From positions 62,001 through 126,000 of the forward strand of contig JAWVFJ010000006.1 in assembly GCA_033856275.1 (NCBI GenBank): a DNA stretch of 64,000 nt. The letters are read 5' to 3'. Below the pieces are notes generated by a model that saw only the letters and a program-made list of their open reading frames with translations, had not been told where the DNA came from and did no database searches. A program made the position numbers and the translations under genes. This DNA comes from VRUE01 sp033856275 (lineage in GTDB: Bacteria > Actinomycetota > Thermoleophilia > Solirubrobacterales > 70-9). Shown in pieces: positions 15,639 to 22,969 of the stretch; the first letter of the stretch is position 1; every line of letters starts with the position of its first letter.

Positions 15639-18600
15639 TCAGCGCGGCGCGCCGAGCGTCTCGCGCGTCATTTCCACCGCTTCGAGGCTGACCATCGCTC
15701 CGGTTTCTGCGGCGACCTCGGCTGCCTCGTCCAGGGCCGTGTCCGCATCGTCCCGTCCCGTGGCGGCGCGGGCGATCGCCACCGCCTGCAGGTCGAGCGG
15801 CAACGACCACAGCATGCCGCGTTCGCGAGCGACCTCGGCTGCCCATTCGGCCAATTCGAGCCCCTCCTCGCCACGGCCCACCCCGACCAGCGCCTCCGCC
15901 CGCAGCCCCGCCCGCCAGGTCTCCATCTCATCGCCGTCGCTGACCGCGGCTCGGTACACGCGCTCGGCCTCTTCGAGCGAATCGAGCGCGCCAGCGTAGT
16001 CGCCGGCGGCGATCTGCGTTCCGCCCAGGTTGGAGAGGGCGAGACTGCGCGAGAAGACGTCGCCAAGCCGTTCGGTCAACTCGCAGTTGCGCCGCGCCAG
16101 CGCAATCGCGGCGTCGAGGTCACCGCGCATCGCCAGCATTAGCGCCTGGTTGCTGCGGGTCCAGCTGGCGATCTCAGGGTCGCCCTCCTCGGTGGCGATC
16201 CGCAACGCAGCGTTGAACTGCGCTTCGGCGTCCTCGAGGCGGCCGCGCTCGCGCATCACCAGCCCCTTGGCCATCGTCGCCCAGGCGACTGGGCTGCCGA
16301 TGATGATCCCAGCGCCGGCGCGGCGATCGTCGCCGGCCAGGTCGAGTACTTCGTCGAGCGCCTGGTCGAAACCGTCGAAGTCACCCGTACAGAGGCGAGC
16401 ATAGGAGCCGGCGGCCCGGATTGCAATGCGCAGGTGCAGGTCACCGGAGGCGTCGGCGAGGTCGATCGTTTCCCGCACCGCCTCCAGCCAGCGCGAGGCT
16501 ACGTGCGGTATGCCCGGCCGCGCGTCGGTGGCGACCTTGAGCAGCGCCAGCGAGTGCAAGTCACCGGTCCTCTTCGCGATCTCCTCGGCTTCGGCGGTGA
16601 GGCGCGCTTCCTCCTCGTCGTCCATTCCGAGTCGCCAGGCGAAGTCGAGTTGCAACAGGCGCGACATCACCGCCATCGCCATTGTCTCGTCGGTCTCCTC
16701 GAGTTCTTCAGTCAACTCCATCGCCTTCCGCCACAACCGCAGCGCGTCCTGCGGGCGACTGCTGCCGGCCCAGTAGGCAGCTCGTGCCGACCAGCGCGCC
16801 GCTTCGAGCGGTTCCCCACCGGCCTCCATGTGGCTGGCCACCAGGGCCGCAAGCTCGTCGTGGCGATCGGGATTGAGCTCGATCAGGACGCGGGCGGTGG
16901 CCGCGTGCGTGGCCGCGCGGTGCTCGGCCAGTTGGGTGCCGTAGGCGACCTCGCGGGTTAGCGGGTGGCGGAAGGAGAAGACCCGTTCCGGGTAGACCTC
17001 GGTCTCGAAGAGGAAGCCGCCCTCGGTCAGCTCGCAGAGCGCCGCCCGATAGTCCTCGTCGTCACTAAGGCCGGACACCATCCCCAGCGCCCGCTCACTG
17101 ATCTCCTTGTTGGTCACCGAAGCCGCCTGTAGCAATTGCTTGGTGCTCGGGCCGAGCCGGTCGATTCGCGCTGCCAGCACCGTCTGCACGCTGGCCGGCA
17201 CTCCCGTGTCCTCGACCGGCCGCGCCAGCCGGTAGGCGCCGCGCTCGCCCTCGAGGTTGCCGGCTTCGGCGAGGCCGCGGACGATCTCCTCGATGAAGAA
17301 AGGGTTGCCGGCGGTGCGCTCGTGGATCAGCTCGCCGAGGCCATCGAGCGAGGGGTCCTCACCGGTCAGGTCGCGCAGCAACTCGCGGGTGTCCTCGGGC
17401 CCGAGCGGCTCCAGTGAGATGCCGCGGTAGCTGCTCGCTCCGGCCCATTCGGCGCTGTATTCGGGGCGGAAGTTGACGATCGCCAGCGTCTTGGTGCCCT
17501 CGACCGAGGAGATCAGCTCGCCGAGCAGGGTGGCGCTGCCCTCGTCCATCCAGTGCAGGTCCTCGACCAGGGCGACGATGGAGTGGCGCCGGTTGGGCGC
17601 TCGCACGAGGCGGCAGACGGCACCGCGCAGCGCCCGGTGGCGCGCCTCGGCGCTCAGCTGCGGCAGTGGCCGATCGGGGTCGGGGACGCCGAGGAAGTCG
17701 AAGAGCAGCGGCAGGTCCTCGGCGAAGTCGGGATCGAGCAGCAGGGTACGCCCGGCGATCTTCTCGCGCACGATCCGCTCCGTATCACCGTCGGCGATGC
17801 CGAAGTAGGAGCGCAGCATCTGCAGCACCGGCATGAAGGGGATCGCGCGGCCATGTGCCTGTGCCTGGCATTCGAAGACTTCGACGCCGCGCTCGCGGCA
17901 GCGTTCGGCGAACTCGTGGCAGAGTCGGCTCTTGCCGATCCCCGGCTCGGCGACGATGCCGACCGCGGCCCCCTCGCTGCGCTCGGCCCGCTCAAGCGCC
18001 GCTTCGAGCACGGCCATCTCCTCGTCGCGGCCGACGAAGCGGGAGAAGCCGCGCTCGCGCGAGAGGTCGAGTCGCGAGCGGGCGGCGCCGACTCCGGACA
18101 GCTCGAAGACCCCGACCGGCTGGCTGGCACCCTTGATCTCGAAGTGGCCGAGGTCCTCCAGGTCCATGAAGCCGTGGGCGAGTTCGGCGGTGCTCTCGGT
18201 CAGGTAGGCCTTGCCGGGCTCGGCGAGCGCCTCCATCCGCTGGGCCAGGCCGACCGTGTGGCCGACCGCCGTGTAGCCGCCCTCGCCGATCTCACCGGCG
18301 ACGACCTCGCCGGAGTTGATCCCGATCCGAGTCGAGAAGTTGAGCCCGTGCTTGCGGCGCAACTCGGCGGCGTACTCGCCGACGTCGTCGAGCATCTTCA
18401 ATGCCGCGTAGCAAGCGCGCCGCGCGTGGTCCTCGTGCGCGACCGGCGCGCCGAAGACGGCCATGATCCCGTCGCCGGTGAACTTGTCGACCGTCCCCTC
18501 GAAGCGATGGACGGCATCGGCGAGGGTGGAGAAGAACCGTTGCATGATTGCGTGCCACTGCTCGGGGTCCTGCCGCTCGGCCATGTCCATCGACCCCTGG

Positions 18601-18662
18601 ACGTCGGCGAAGAGGACCGTTACCTGCTTGCGCTCGCCACCAAGCTGCGCGATCTCACTCAT
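15639..18662 (-). CDS. Class III cyclase domain - AAA ATPase - TPR regulator
   Basis: A 1007-residue multidomain regulator. Residues 5-185 are a class III nucleotidyl cyclase domain with the metal-binding Asp pair in FADVQGSMD and FTGDGIMAVFGAP. Residues about 215-480 are a STAND-type AAA domain with Walker A in AEPGIGKSRLC and Walker B in ALVEDLHWMDE. The rest (about 560-1000) are TPR-like helical repeats. The usual transition-state Asn of the cyclase is replaced in GHTVGLAQRMEAL, though the Arg is kept, so catalytic activity is doubtful and the domain may be a sensor. ATG 18662 opens the cyclase. The upstream operator at 18704-18719 may also affect it. Confidence 0.85.
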   Translation of the reverse strand: MSEIAQLGGERKQVTVLFADVQGSMDMAERQDPEQWHAIMQRFFSTLADAVHRFEGTVDKFTGDGIMAVFGAPVAHEDHARRACYAALKMLDDVGEYAAELRRKHGLNFSTRIGINSGEVVAGEIGEGGYTAVGHTVGLAQRMEALAEPGKAYLTESTAELAHGFMDLEDLGHFEIKGASQPVGVFELSGVGAARSRLDLSRERGFSRFVGRDEEMAVLEAALERAERSEGAAVGIVAEPGIGKSRLCHEFAERCRERGVEVFECQAQAHGRAIPFMPVLQMLRSYFGIADGDTERIVREKIAGRTLLLDPDFAEDLPLLFDFLGVPDPDRPLPQLSAEARHRALRGAVCRLVRAPNRRHSIVALVEDLHWMDEGSATLLGELISSVEGTKTLAIVNFRPEYSAEWAGASSYRGISLEPLGPEDTRELLRDLTGEDPSLDGLGELIHERTAGNPFFIEEIVRGLAEAGNLEGERGAYRLARPVEDTGVPASVQTVLAARIDRLGPSTKQLLQAASVTNKEISERALGMVSGLSDDEDYRAALCELTEGGFLFETEVYPERVFSFRHPLTREVAYGTQLAEHRAATHAATARVLIELNPDRHDELAALVASHMEAGGEPLEAARWSARAAYWAGSSRPQDALRLWRKAMELTEELEETDETMAMAVMSRLLQLDFAWRLGMDDEEEARLTAEAEEIAKRTGDLHSLALLKVATDARPGIPHVASRWLEAVRETIDLADASGDLHLRIAIRAAGSYARLCTGDFDGFDQALDEVLDLAGDDRRAGAGIIIGSPVAWATMAKGLVMRERGRLEDAEAQFNAALRIATEEGDPEIASWTRSNQALMLAMRGDLDAAIALARRNCELTERLGDVFSRSLALSNLGGTQIAAGDYAGALDSLEEAERVYRAAVSDGDEMETWRAGLRAEALVGVGRGEEGLELAEWAAEVARERGMLWSLPLDLQAVAIARAATGRDDADTALDEAAEVAAETGAMVSLEAVEMTRETLGAPR

Positions 18663-18703
18663 GCAGCCGAAGCTTACGCCTGCACCTATACTGAGCAAAC
18701 CGA

Positions 18704-18719
18704 TTGACTGGTCAGTCAA
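18704..18719. promoter_or_regulatory. Palindromic operator, probable TetR site
   Basis: TTGACTGGTCAGTCAA is an inverted repeat of TTGACTG and CAGTCAA around GT. It lies between the divergent starts of the cyclase/AAA gene (18662) and the nitrilase gene (18745). A TetR gene is the second gene of the nitrilase operon, so autoregulation is the simplest reading. A co-varying copy lies at 36837-36852. Confidence 0.65.
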
Positions 18720-18744
18720 CCAGGGAGCCAAAAAAGGAAACTCT

Positions 18745-19575
18745 TTGCGCGCAGCGGTCGTACAGCTCAACTCCACCGGGGAGAAGGCACGGAACCTCAC
18801 CACCGCCGAGCGGCTGGTACGAGCCGCCGCTGCGGATGGAGCTGAGCTAGTGGCACTGCCGGAGAAGTGGAACCTCTTGGCAGGTGGCGAAGAGCTGGTA
18901 GCCGGCGCCGAGGCGCTCGATGGCCCGAGTCTCAGCGCCGCGCGCGCTTGGGCCAGTGAGCTGGGGGTCCATCTGCTCGCTGGCAGCATCTCCGAGCGGG
19001 GAACTGGCGGCAAGGCATTCAACACCTCGGTGCTGATCGGCAACAACGGCGAAGACCTCGCTGTCTATCGCAAGATCCACATGTTCGACGTCGAGGTTGG
19101 TGGGGTCGCTTACCGAGAGTCCGAGCACGAGGAGGCCGGTGCGGAGATCCTCACCACCCTGATGGGCGACCTCACGGTGGGCCTGAGCGTCTGTTACGAC
19201 CTGCGCTTTCCCGAGCTCTTCCGGATCCTTGCGGTGCGTGGCGCTCGCCTCTTCACAGTGCCATCCGCGTTCACGCTGGCGACCGGGCGCGACCACTGGG
19301 AGGTCCTGCTGCGCGCCCGGGCGATCGAGAACCAAGCTTTTGTCCTTGCTCCCAATCAAGTCGGTGAGGCACCGCCTCACTTCAGCTCTAACGGCCGCTC
19401 GATGATCGTCGACCCCTGGGGAGTGGTGTTGGCGACCGCCCCCGACGAGGAGTGCTTCGCCGCCGCCGAGCTCGACTTTGGCGATCAGGACCGCATCCGC
19501 GAGTCACTGCCCTCGCTGGCCAACCGCCGGCCGCAAGCTTACGCCTGGCCGCGGCTCATAGAGGCTCATGCCTAA
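18745..19575 (+). CDS. Carbon-nitrogen hydrolase (nitrilase superfamily, Nit-like amidase)
   Basis: A 276-residue nitrilase-superfamily amidase. The Glu-Lys-Cys triad is visible in LVALPEKWN, VYRKIHMFDV and LSVCYDLRFPELF. The spacing and the ARAIENQAFVLAPNQVG segment match the Nit1/Nit2 branch (omega-amidase or deaminated-glutathione amidase). TTG 18745 is the start: AAAAGGA lies 6-7 bases upstream and the first strand AAVVQLN begins there. TAATG overlap couples it to the TetR gene. Confidence 0.9.
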   Translation: MRAAVVQLNSTGEKARNLTTAERLVRAAAADGAELVALPEKWNLLAGGEELVAGAEALDGPSLSAARAWASELGVHLLAGSISERGTGGKAFNTSVLIGNNGEDLAVYRKIHMFDVEVGGVAYRESEHEEAGAEILTTLMGDLTVGLSVCYDLRFPELFRILAVRGARLFTVPSAFTLATGRDHWEVLLRARAIENQAFVLAPNQVGEAPPHFSSNGRSMIVDPWGVVLATAPDEECFAAAELDFGDQDRIRESLPSLANRRPQAYAWPRLIEAHA

Positions 19576-20174
19576 TGGCAAAGGCACCGCCGATCGACAA
19601 GCGCCGCCAGATCCTCGATGCAGCGATCCGCGTCTTCGCCCGCCAGGGCTTTCATTCGACTCGGGTTTCCGATATCGCCGACGAGGCGGGGGTCGCTTAC
19701 GGGCTCGTCTATCACTACTTCAAGTCCAAGGATGAGGTGCTCAACGAGCTCTTCAACGAGCGTTGGTCGTTGCTGCTGACGGCGATCGAGGAGGCTGACC
19801 GCGAAGGCGCATCCCCGCGCGCCAAGCTGGAAGCGGTCGCCGGCTTCATCGTCGATTCCTACCGCCACGACCCCGAGCTGATGAAGGTGATCATCGTCGA
19901 GGTCACGCGGGCGGCGAACTCCTTCGGCCGCACTCACCTGTCAGAGATTCGCCGTGCTTATGACTCGATCGCCAAGATCGTCGCCGACGGTCAGGCGGCC
20001 GGGGTTTTCCGCCGCGACATCGACGCCAACTTTGTCTCGATGTCCTTCTACGGGGCAATAGAGCAGCTGCTCTCCGGCTGGATCTTCGAGGTGATCCCGG
20101 CCGCCGATAGCGACTTCGACCAGGCAAAGACCTTGCTGGTGACGACGATTTGCGACGGTCTCGAGCCCCGATAG
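19575..20174 (+). CDS. TetR-family transcriptional regulator
   Basis: A 199-residue TetR protein. Residues 9-55 are the HTH domain: RRQILDAAIRVFARQGFHST, VSDIADEAGVAYGLVYHYF and KSKDEVLNELF. The ligand domain resembles the FadR/YsiA group of acyl-CoA-responsive TetR proteins (AIEQLLSGWIF near the C-terminus), although the ligand is not certain. ATG 19575 overlaps the nitrilase stop. It is the best candidate for binding the 18704-18719 palindrome and, by its matching copy, the site in front of the aldehyde dehydrogenase gene. Confidence 0.9.
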   Translation: MAKAPPIDKRRQILDAAIRVFARQGFHSTRVSDIADEAGVAYGLVYHYFKSKDEVLNELFNERWSLLLTAIEEADREGASPRAKLEAVAGFIVDSYRHDPELMKVIIVEVTRAANSFGRTHLSEIRRAYDSIAKIVADGQAAGVFRRDIDANFVSMSFYGAIEQLLSGWIFEVIPAADSDFDQAKTLLVTTICDGLEPR

Positions 20175-20189
20175 GTATGGTCGAGGTCA

Positions 20190-20324
20190 ATGGATAACGA
20201 CATCGCCAAACGTCTGATCTGGAGCGGCATGTTGGCCGCCAGCGGCGCGCTTGCCAGCATCGTCGCAACGCGCCTGGCCGCTCTCGTCTGGCGGCGCATC
20301 TACAACGAGGATCCGCCTGAGTAG
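20190..20324 (+). CDS. 44-residue membrane protein
   Basis: A short gene with ATG 20190 and GAGGT two bases upstream. The product is 44 residues: MDNDIAKRLIWSGMLAASG begins it, a single hydrophobic segment (ASGALASIVATRLAALVW) spans the middle, and RRIYNEDPPE ends it. The stop lies one base before the GTG of the Holin-X gene, so it is the first gene of a small membrane-protein operon. It resembles the single-helix part of DUF4235-like proteins; no function can be given. Confidence 0.65.
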   Translation: MDNDIAKRLIWSGMLAASGALASIVATRLAALVWRRIYNEDPPE

Positions 20325-20325
20325 C

Positions 20326-20763
20326 GTGGCCGACGGCACCGGCATACCTCCGCAGCCCCAAGACGAGCGCTCGGTCAGCGAGCTCGTCTTCGACGTCGCT
20401 GAGAAGAGTTCCTCGCTGGTTCGCGAGGAGATTGAGCTAGCCAAGACCGAGGTCTCCGAAAAGGTCAGCAAGCTCCTGCGCGGTTCGGTCGTTGGTCTCG
20501 CGGCCGGCACCTTCGCCTTCCTAGCACTGATCCTGGTCATGGAGGGAGTCGCCTGGCTGCTCGCCGAAGAGGTCTTCGACGGCAACGCCTGGCCCGGCTT
20601 CTTTGTCGAGGCCGCGCTCTTCCTCTTGATCGCCGCTGCCGCTGGATTCATCGCCTACCGCTCGGTCCAGGCCGGTGCGCCGCCGGTGCCCGAGCAGGCG
20701 ATCGAAGAGGCGAAGTTGACCAAGGCGACGCTGGAATCTGGCGCGAAGGCGGGCAAGGAATGA
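20326..20763 (+). CDS. Actinobacterial Holin-X / phage-holin-like membrane protein
   Basis: A 145-residue protein of the putative actinobacterial Holin-X family (named by similarity only). An acidic amphipathic helix with SSLVREEIELAKTEVSEKV precedes two hydrophobic segments (SVVGLAAGTFAFLALILVM and FFVEAALFLLIAAAAGFIAY), and a charged tail follows. These proteins are ordinary chromosomal genes in actinobacteria, commonly next to DUF3618 genes as here. GTG 20326; the stop overlaps the following ATG. Confidence 0.8.
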   Translation: MADGTGIPPQPQDERSVSELVFDVAEKSSSLVREEIELAKTEVSEKVSKLLRGSVVGLAAGTFAFLALILVMEGVAWLLAEEVFDGNAWPGFFVEAALFLLIAAAAGFIAYRSVQAGAPPVPEQAIEEAKLTKATLESGAKAGKE

Positions 20764-21011
20764 GCGCCCACCCCGAGCCCGCCCGCCCCTCGACCGCCGG
20801 CACGCCGGGCCGTTCAGCGGCGGAGATCCGCCGCGACATCGACCTTCAGCGCCGCGATCTCGGCAGCTCCGTGGAGATCCTGCGCGGCCGGGTCACCGAA
20901 TTGACCGACTGGCGCCGGCAGGTGGCCGAGCATCGCTCGCAGCTGATCGTCGGCGCCGCTGTCGCCGGCTTCGCCCTCGGCGGTCTGATGATGCTGCGCC
21001 GCCGCCGCTAG
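20760..21011 (+). CDS. DUF3618 family membrane protein
   Basis: An 83-residue protein with the DUF3618 pattern: RSAAEIRRDIDLQRRDLGSS forms an amphipathic helix, then LIVGAAVAGFALGGLMML is one membrane segment followed by four arginines at the C-terminus. It probably works with the Holin-X protein, whose stop it overlaps (ATGA). The role of the pair in the envelope is unknown. Confidence 0.8.
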   Translation: MSAHPEPARPSTAGTPGRSAAEIRRDIDLQRRDLGSSVEILRGRVTELTDWRRQVAEHRSQLIVGAAVAGFALGGLMMLRRRR

Positions 21012-21019
21012 TCCGATCC

Positions 21020-21253
21020 GTGGCTGACCTGGGGGAGATCAAGCGGATGATCGAGGCCGGGTTGCCCGGCGCGACGGTCGAGGTAGTCGACGAGACCGGC
21101 AGTGGGGATCACCTGAGGGCGACTGTCTCGGCATCTCAGTTCGAGGGTCTCTCGCGACTCGACCAGCACCGTTTGGTCAAGGCCGCGGTGAAGGAGCGCT
21201 TCGACGATGGGGCCATCCACGCGCTCTCGGTGAAGACCGAGCTGCCCGGATAG
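21020..21253 (+). CDS. BolA family protein
   Basis: A 77-residue BolA-like protein: IKRMIEAGLPGATVEVVDET, GSGDHLRATVSASQFEGLS and LDQHRLVKAAVKERF match the class II KH-like fold. The His in GDHL and the RLV...H-type positions fit the [2Fe-2S] ligand region used when BolA pairs with a CGFS glutaredoxin. The next gene encodes exactly such a glutaredoxin. GTG 21020 starts just after the DUF3618 stop. Confidence 0.88.
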   Translation: MADLGEIKRMIEAGLPGATVEVVDETGSGDHLRATVSASQFEGLSRLDQHRLVKAAVKERFDDGAIHALSVKTELPG

Positions 21254-21266
21254 CTACTCTGTGCCA

Positions 21267-21653
21267 ATGGCCGACGCAGAACTGAAGCAGAAGATCGAGG
21301 AGCTGATCGCCGCCAACCCGGTGCTGCTCTTCATGAAGGGCACCCCGGAAATGCCGCGCTGCGGCTTCTCGATGCGAGTCGTGCAGGTGCTCGATTCCCT
21401 CGACGTCGAGTACGGCGCGATCGACGTGTTGCCCGCGCTGCAGCCGTTGCGCGAAGTCACCGCTGAGATCTCCGACTGGCAGACCTTCCCGCAGCTCTAC
21501 GTCAACGGCGAGCTGCTCGGCGGTGCCGACATCGTCGAAGAGATGTTCGACTCCGGCGAGCTGGCCGAGGCCCTGGGCGCCGAGCAGCCCGAGGCCGCAC
21601 CGGCAGCCGCCGCCGCGTCTCCGGCGCAGTCGCCCCCGCTGCAGATCGAATAG
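21267..21653 (+). CDS. Monothiol glutaredoxin (Grx4/GrxD type)
   Basis: A 128-residue CGFS glutaredoxin. FMKGTPEMPRCGFSMRVVQV holds the monothiol active site, and TFPQLYVNGELLGGADIVEE holds the cis-Pro loop and GSH site. The C-terminal 30 residues are an Ala/Pro-rich tail not usual in the family. With BolA and GSH-like thiols such proteins carry [2Fe-2S] clusters. Actinobacteria make mycothiol in place of glutathione, so the cofactor here is a question. Start ATG 21267 is preferred to GTG 21261 by fold length. Confidence 0.88.
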   Translation: MADAELKQKIEELIAANPVLLFMKGTPEMPRCGFSMRVVQVLDSLDVEYGAIDVLPALQPLREVTAEISDWQTFPQLYVNGELLGGADIVEEMFDSGELAEALGAEQPEAAPAAAAASPAQSPPLQIE

Positions 21654-21666
21654 TCGTCGTGCAGCG

Positions 21667-22053
21667 CTAGACGGCGGCAGTCTCGGCGGCGTCGTCCTTG
21701 ACCTGGAAGGACGAGCCGCAACCACAGGCAGCGACGACGTTGGGGTTGTTGACCTGGAAGCCAGCACCTTGCAGGCCTTCCACGTAGTCGACCTCGGAGC
21801 CGAAGACGAACTGCATGCTGACCTTGTCGACGATCACCGAGACGCCGTCGACCTCGAAGACGTTGTCGTCCTCCTTGGCTCGATCGAAGGCGAGCGCGTA
21901 CTGAAAGCCGGAGCATCCGCCCCCTCGCACAGCGACCCGCAGGGCCTGACCCTCGGAGCCTTCCTGGCCGTCAAGCAGCTCGGCAATCTTGCCCGCGGCC
22001 TTCTCGGTGAGGGCGATTGCTGCTTGCGGCGTGTCCGTGGCGGTGTCAGTCAC
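21667..22053 (-). CDS. A-type iron-sulfur carrier (IscA/ErpA/HesB family)
   Basis: A 128-residue A-type carrier. The three cluster cysteines are in GGGCSGFQY and AACGCGSSF, at the standard spacing, and IALTEKAAGKIAELL is the N-terminal signature. It is convergent with the glutaredoxin gene, making a compact Fe-S trafficking group with BolA. GTG 22053 is used; the start region is weak. The C-terminal DDAAETAAV is an extra tail. Confidence 0.9.
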   Translation of the reverse strand: MTDTATDTPQAAIALTEKAAGKIAELLDGQEGSEGQALRVAVRGGGCSGFQYALAFDRAKEDDNVFEVDGVSVIVDKVSMQFVFGSEVDYVEGLQGAGFQVNNPNVVAACGCGSSFQVKDDAAETAAV

Positions 22054-22093
22054 TTCACAAAGTGTAGCGGGAGGTCTGCGAGAATCGCTTCGC

Positions 22094-22969
22094 TTGAGTC
22101 CTCCCGCTGAAACTGCGGTCGTTTGCGACACGACGGCCTACCTGCCGAGCGAGTTGATCGCGTCGCGTGGGATCAAGACAATCAGCCTCTATGTGGCGGT
22201 CGACGGCCAGCAGGAACCTGAGTCGGAGATCTCCGATTACGCTGCCTTTTACGAGCGCCTGCGCGCCTCGGAGGGCGGCGCGACGACCTCGCAGCCCTCG
22301 ATCGGCGACTTCGCCACTGTTTATGAGCCGCTGCTCGATGAAGGACGCGAGATCGTCTCGATCCACATCTCTTCGGGGATCTCGGGCACCTACGAGGCAG
22401 CCAGGCAAGCGCGCGAGCGCTTCATCGACGAGGGCAAGGGGGGCGAGCGGATCCATCTCTTCGATTCCCGCTCTGCCTGCGGCGGCATGGGCCTGCCTGT
22501 TCTGGCGGCATCGGCTGCAGCGGCAGCGGGAGGAGACGGTTCAACCGTGCTCACCCGCGCCAAGCAGGCTCGGGAGGAGCTGAAAATGTGGTTCGCGATC
22601 GACACCCTCGAGTACCTGCGCCGCGGCGGCCGCATCGGCGGCGCCCGTGCTTGGATCGGCTCGGCGCTGAAGATCAAGCCGATCCTCACGCTCGAGGAGG
22701 AGATCACCCCGGTGGAGCGGGTCCGCACCCGCGCGCGCTCGATCGAGCGCCTGCGCGGCTACGCCCGCCAGCGCCACGAGTCAGGCCTCGACGCCTGGGT
22801 GATTCAGCACATCCAGGACCCCGAGACAGCGGACGCTCTCGCCGACGACTGCCGGGAAATCTTTGGCTGTGAGCCGGCCTTCATCTCCGAGATCGGTCCC
22901 GTGATCGGCGCCCACGTCGGCCCTGGCCTGCTTGGCGTCGGCAGCGTCTCGAAGGCAGTGCTCAGCTAG
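22094..22969 (+). CDS. DegV family fatty-acid-binding protein
   Basis: A 291-residue DegV protein. AVVCDTTAYLPSELI is the conserved N-terminus, IHISSGISGTYEAARQA the lipid-contacting loop, and DTLEYLRRGGRIGGARAW the second. DegV/FakB proteins bind fatty acids in the cytoplasm, often to deliver them to a FakA kinase; no FakA is in the window. TTG 22094 is taken as start because the first strand begins directly there. Its stop shares CTAG (22966-22969) with the convergent glycosyltransferase gene. Confidence 0.88.
   Translation: MSPPAETAVVCDTTAYLPSELIASRGIKTISLYVAVDGQQEPESEISDYAAFYERLRASEGGATTSQPSIGDFATVYEPLLDEGREIVSIHISSGISGTYEAARQARERFIDEGKGGERIHLFDSRSACGGMGLPVLAASAAAAAGGDGSTVLTRAKQAREELKMWFAIDTLEYLRRGGRIGGARAWIGSALKIKPILTLEEEITPVERVRTRARSIERLRGYARQRHESGLDAWVIQHIQDPETADALADDCREIFGCEPAFISEIGPVIGAHVGPGLLGVGSVSKAVLS

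Noticed and set aside
20326..20763. Prophage remnant suggested by a holin-like protein
   Set aside because: The Holin-X family is an ordinary chromosomal gene family of actinobacteria and no other phage gene is near.
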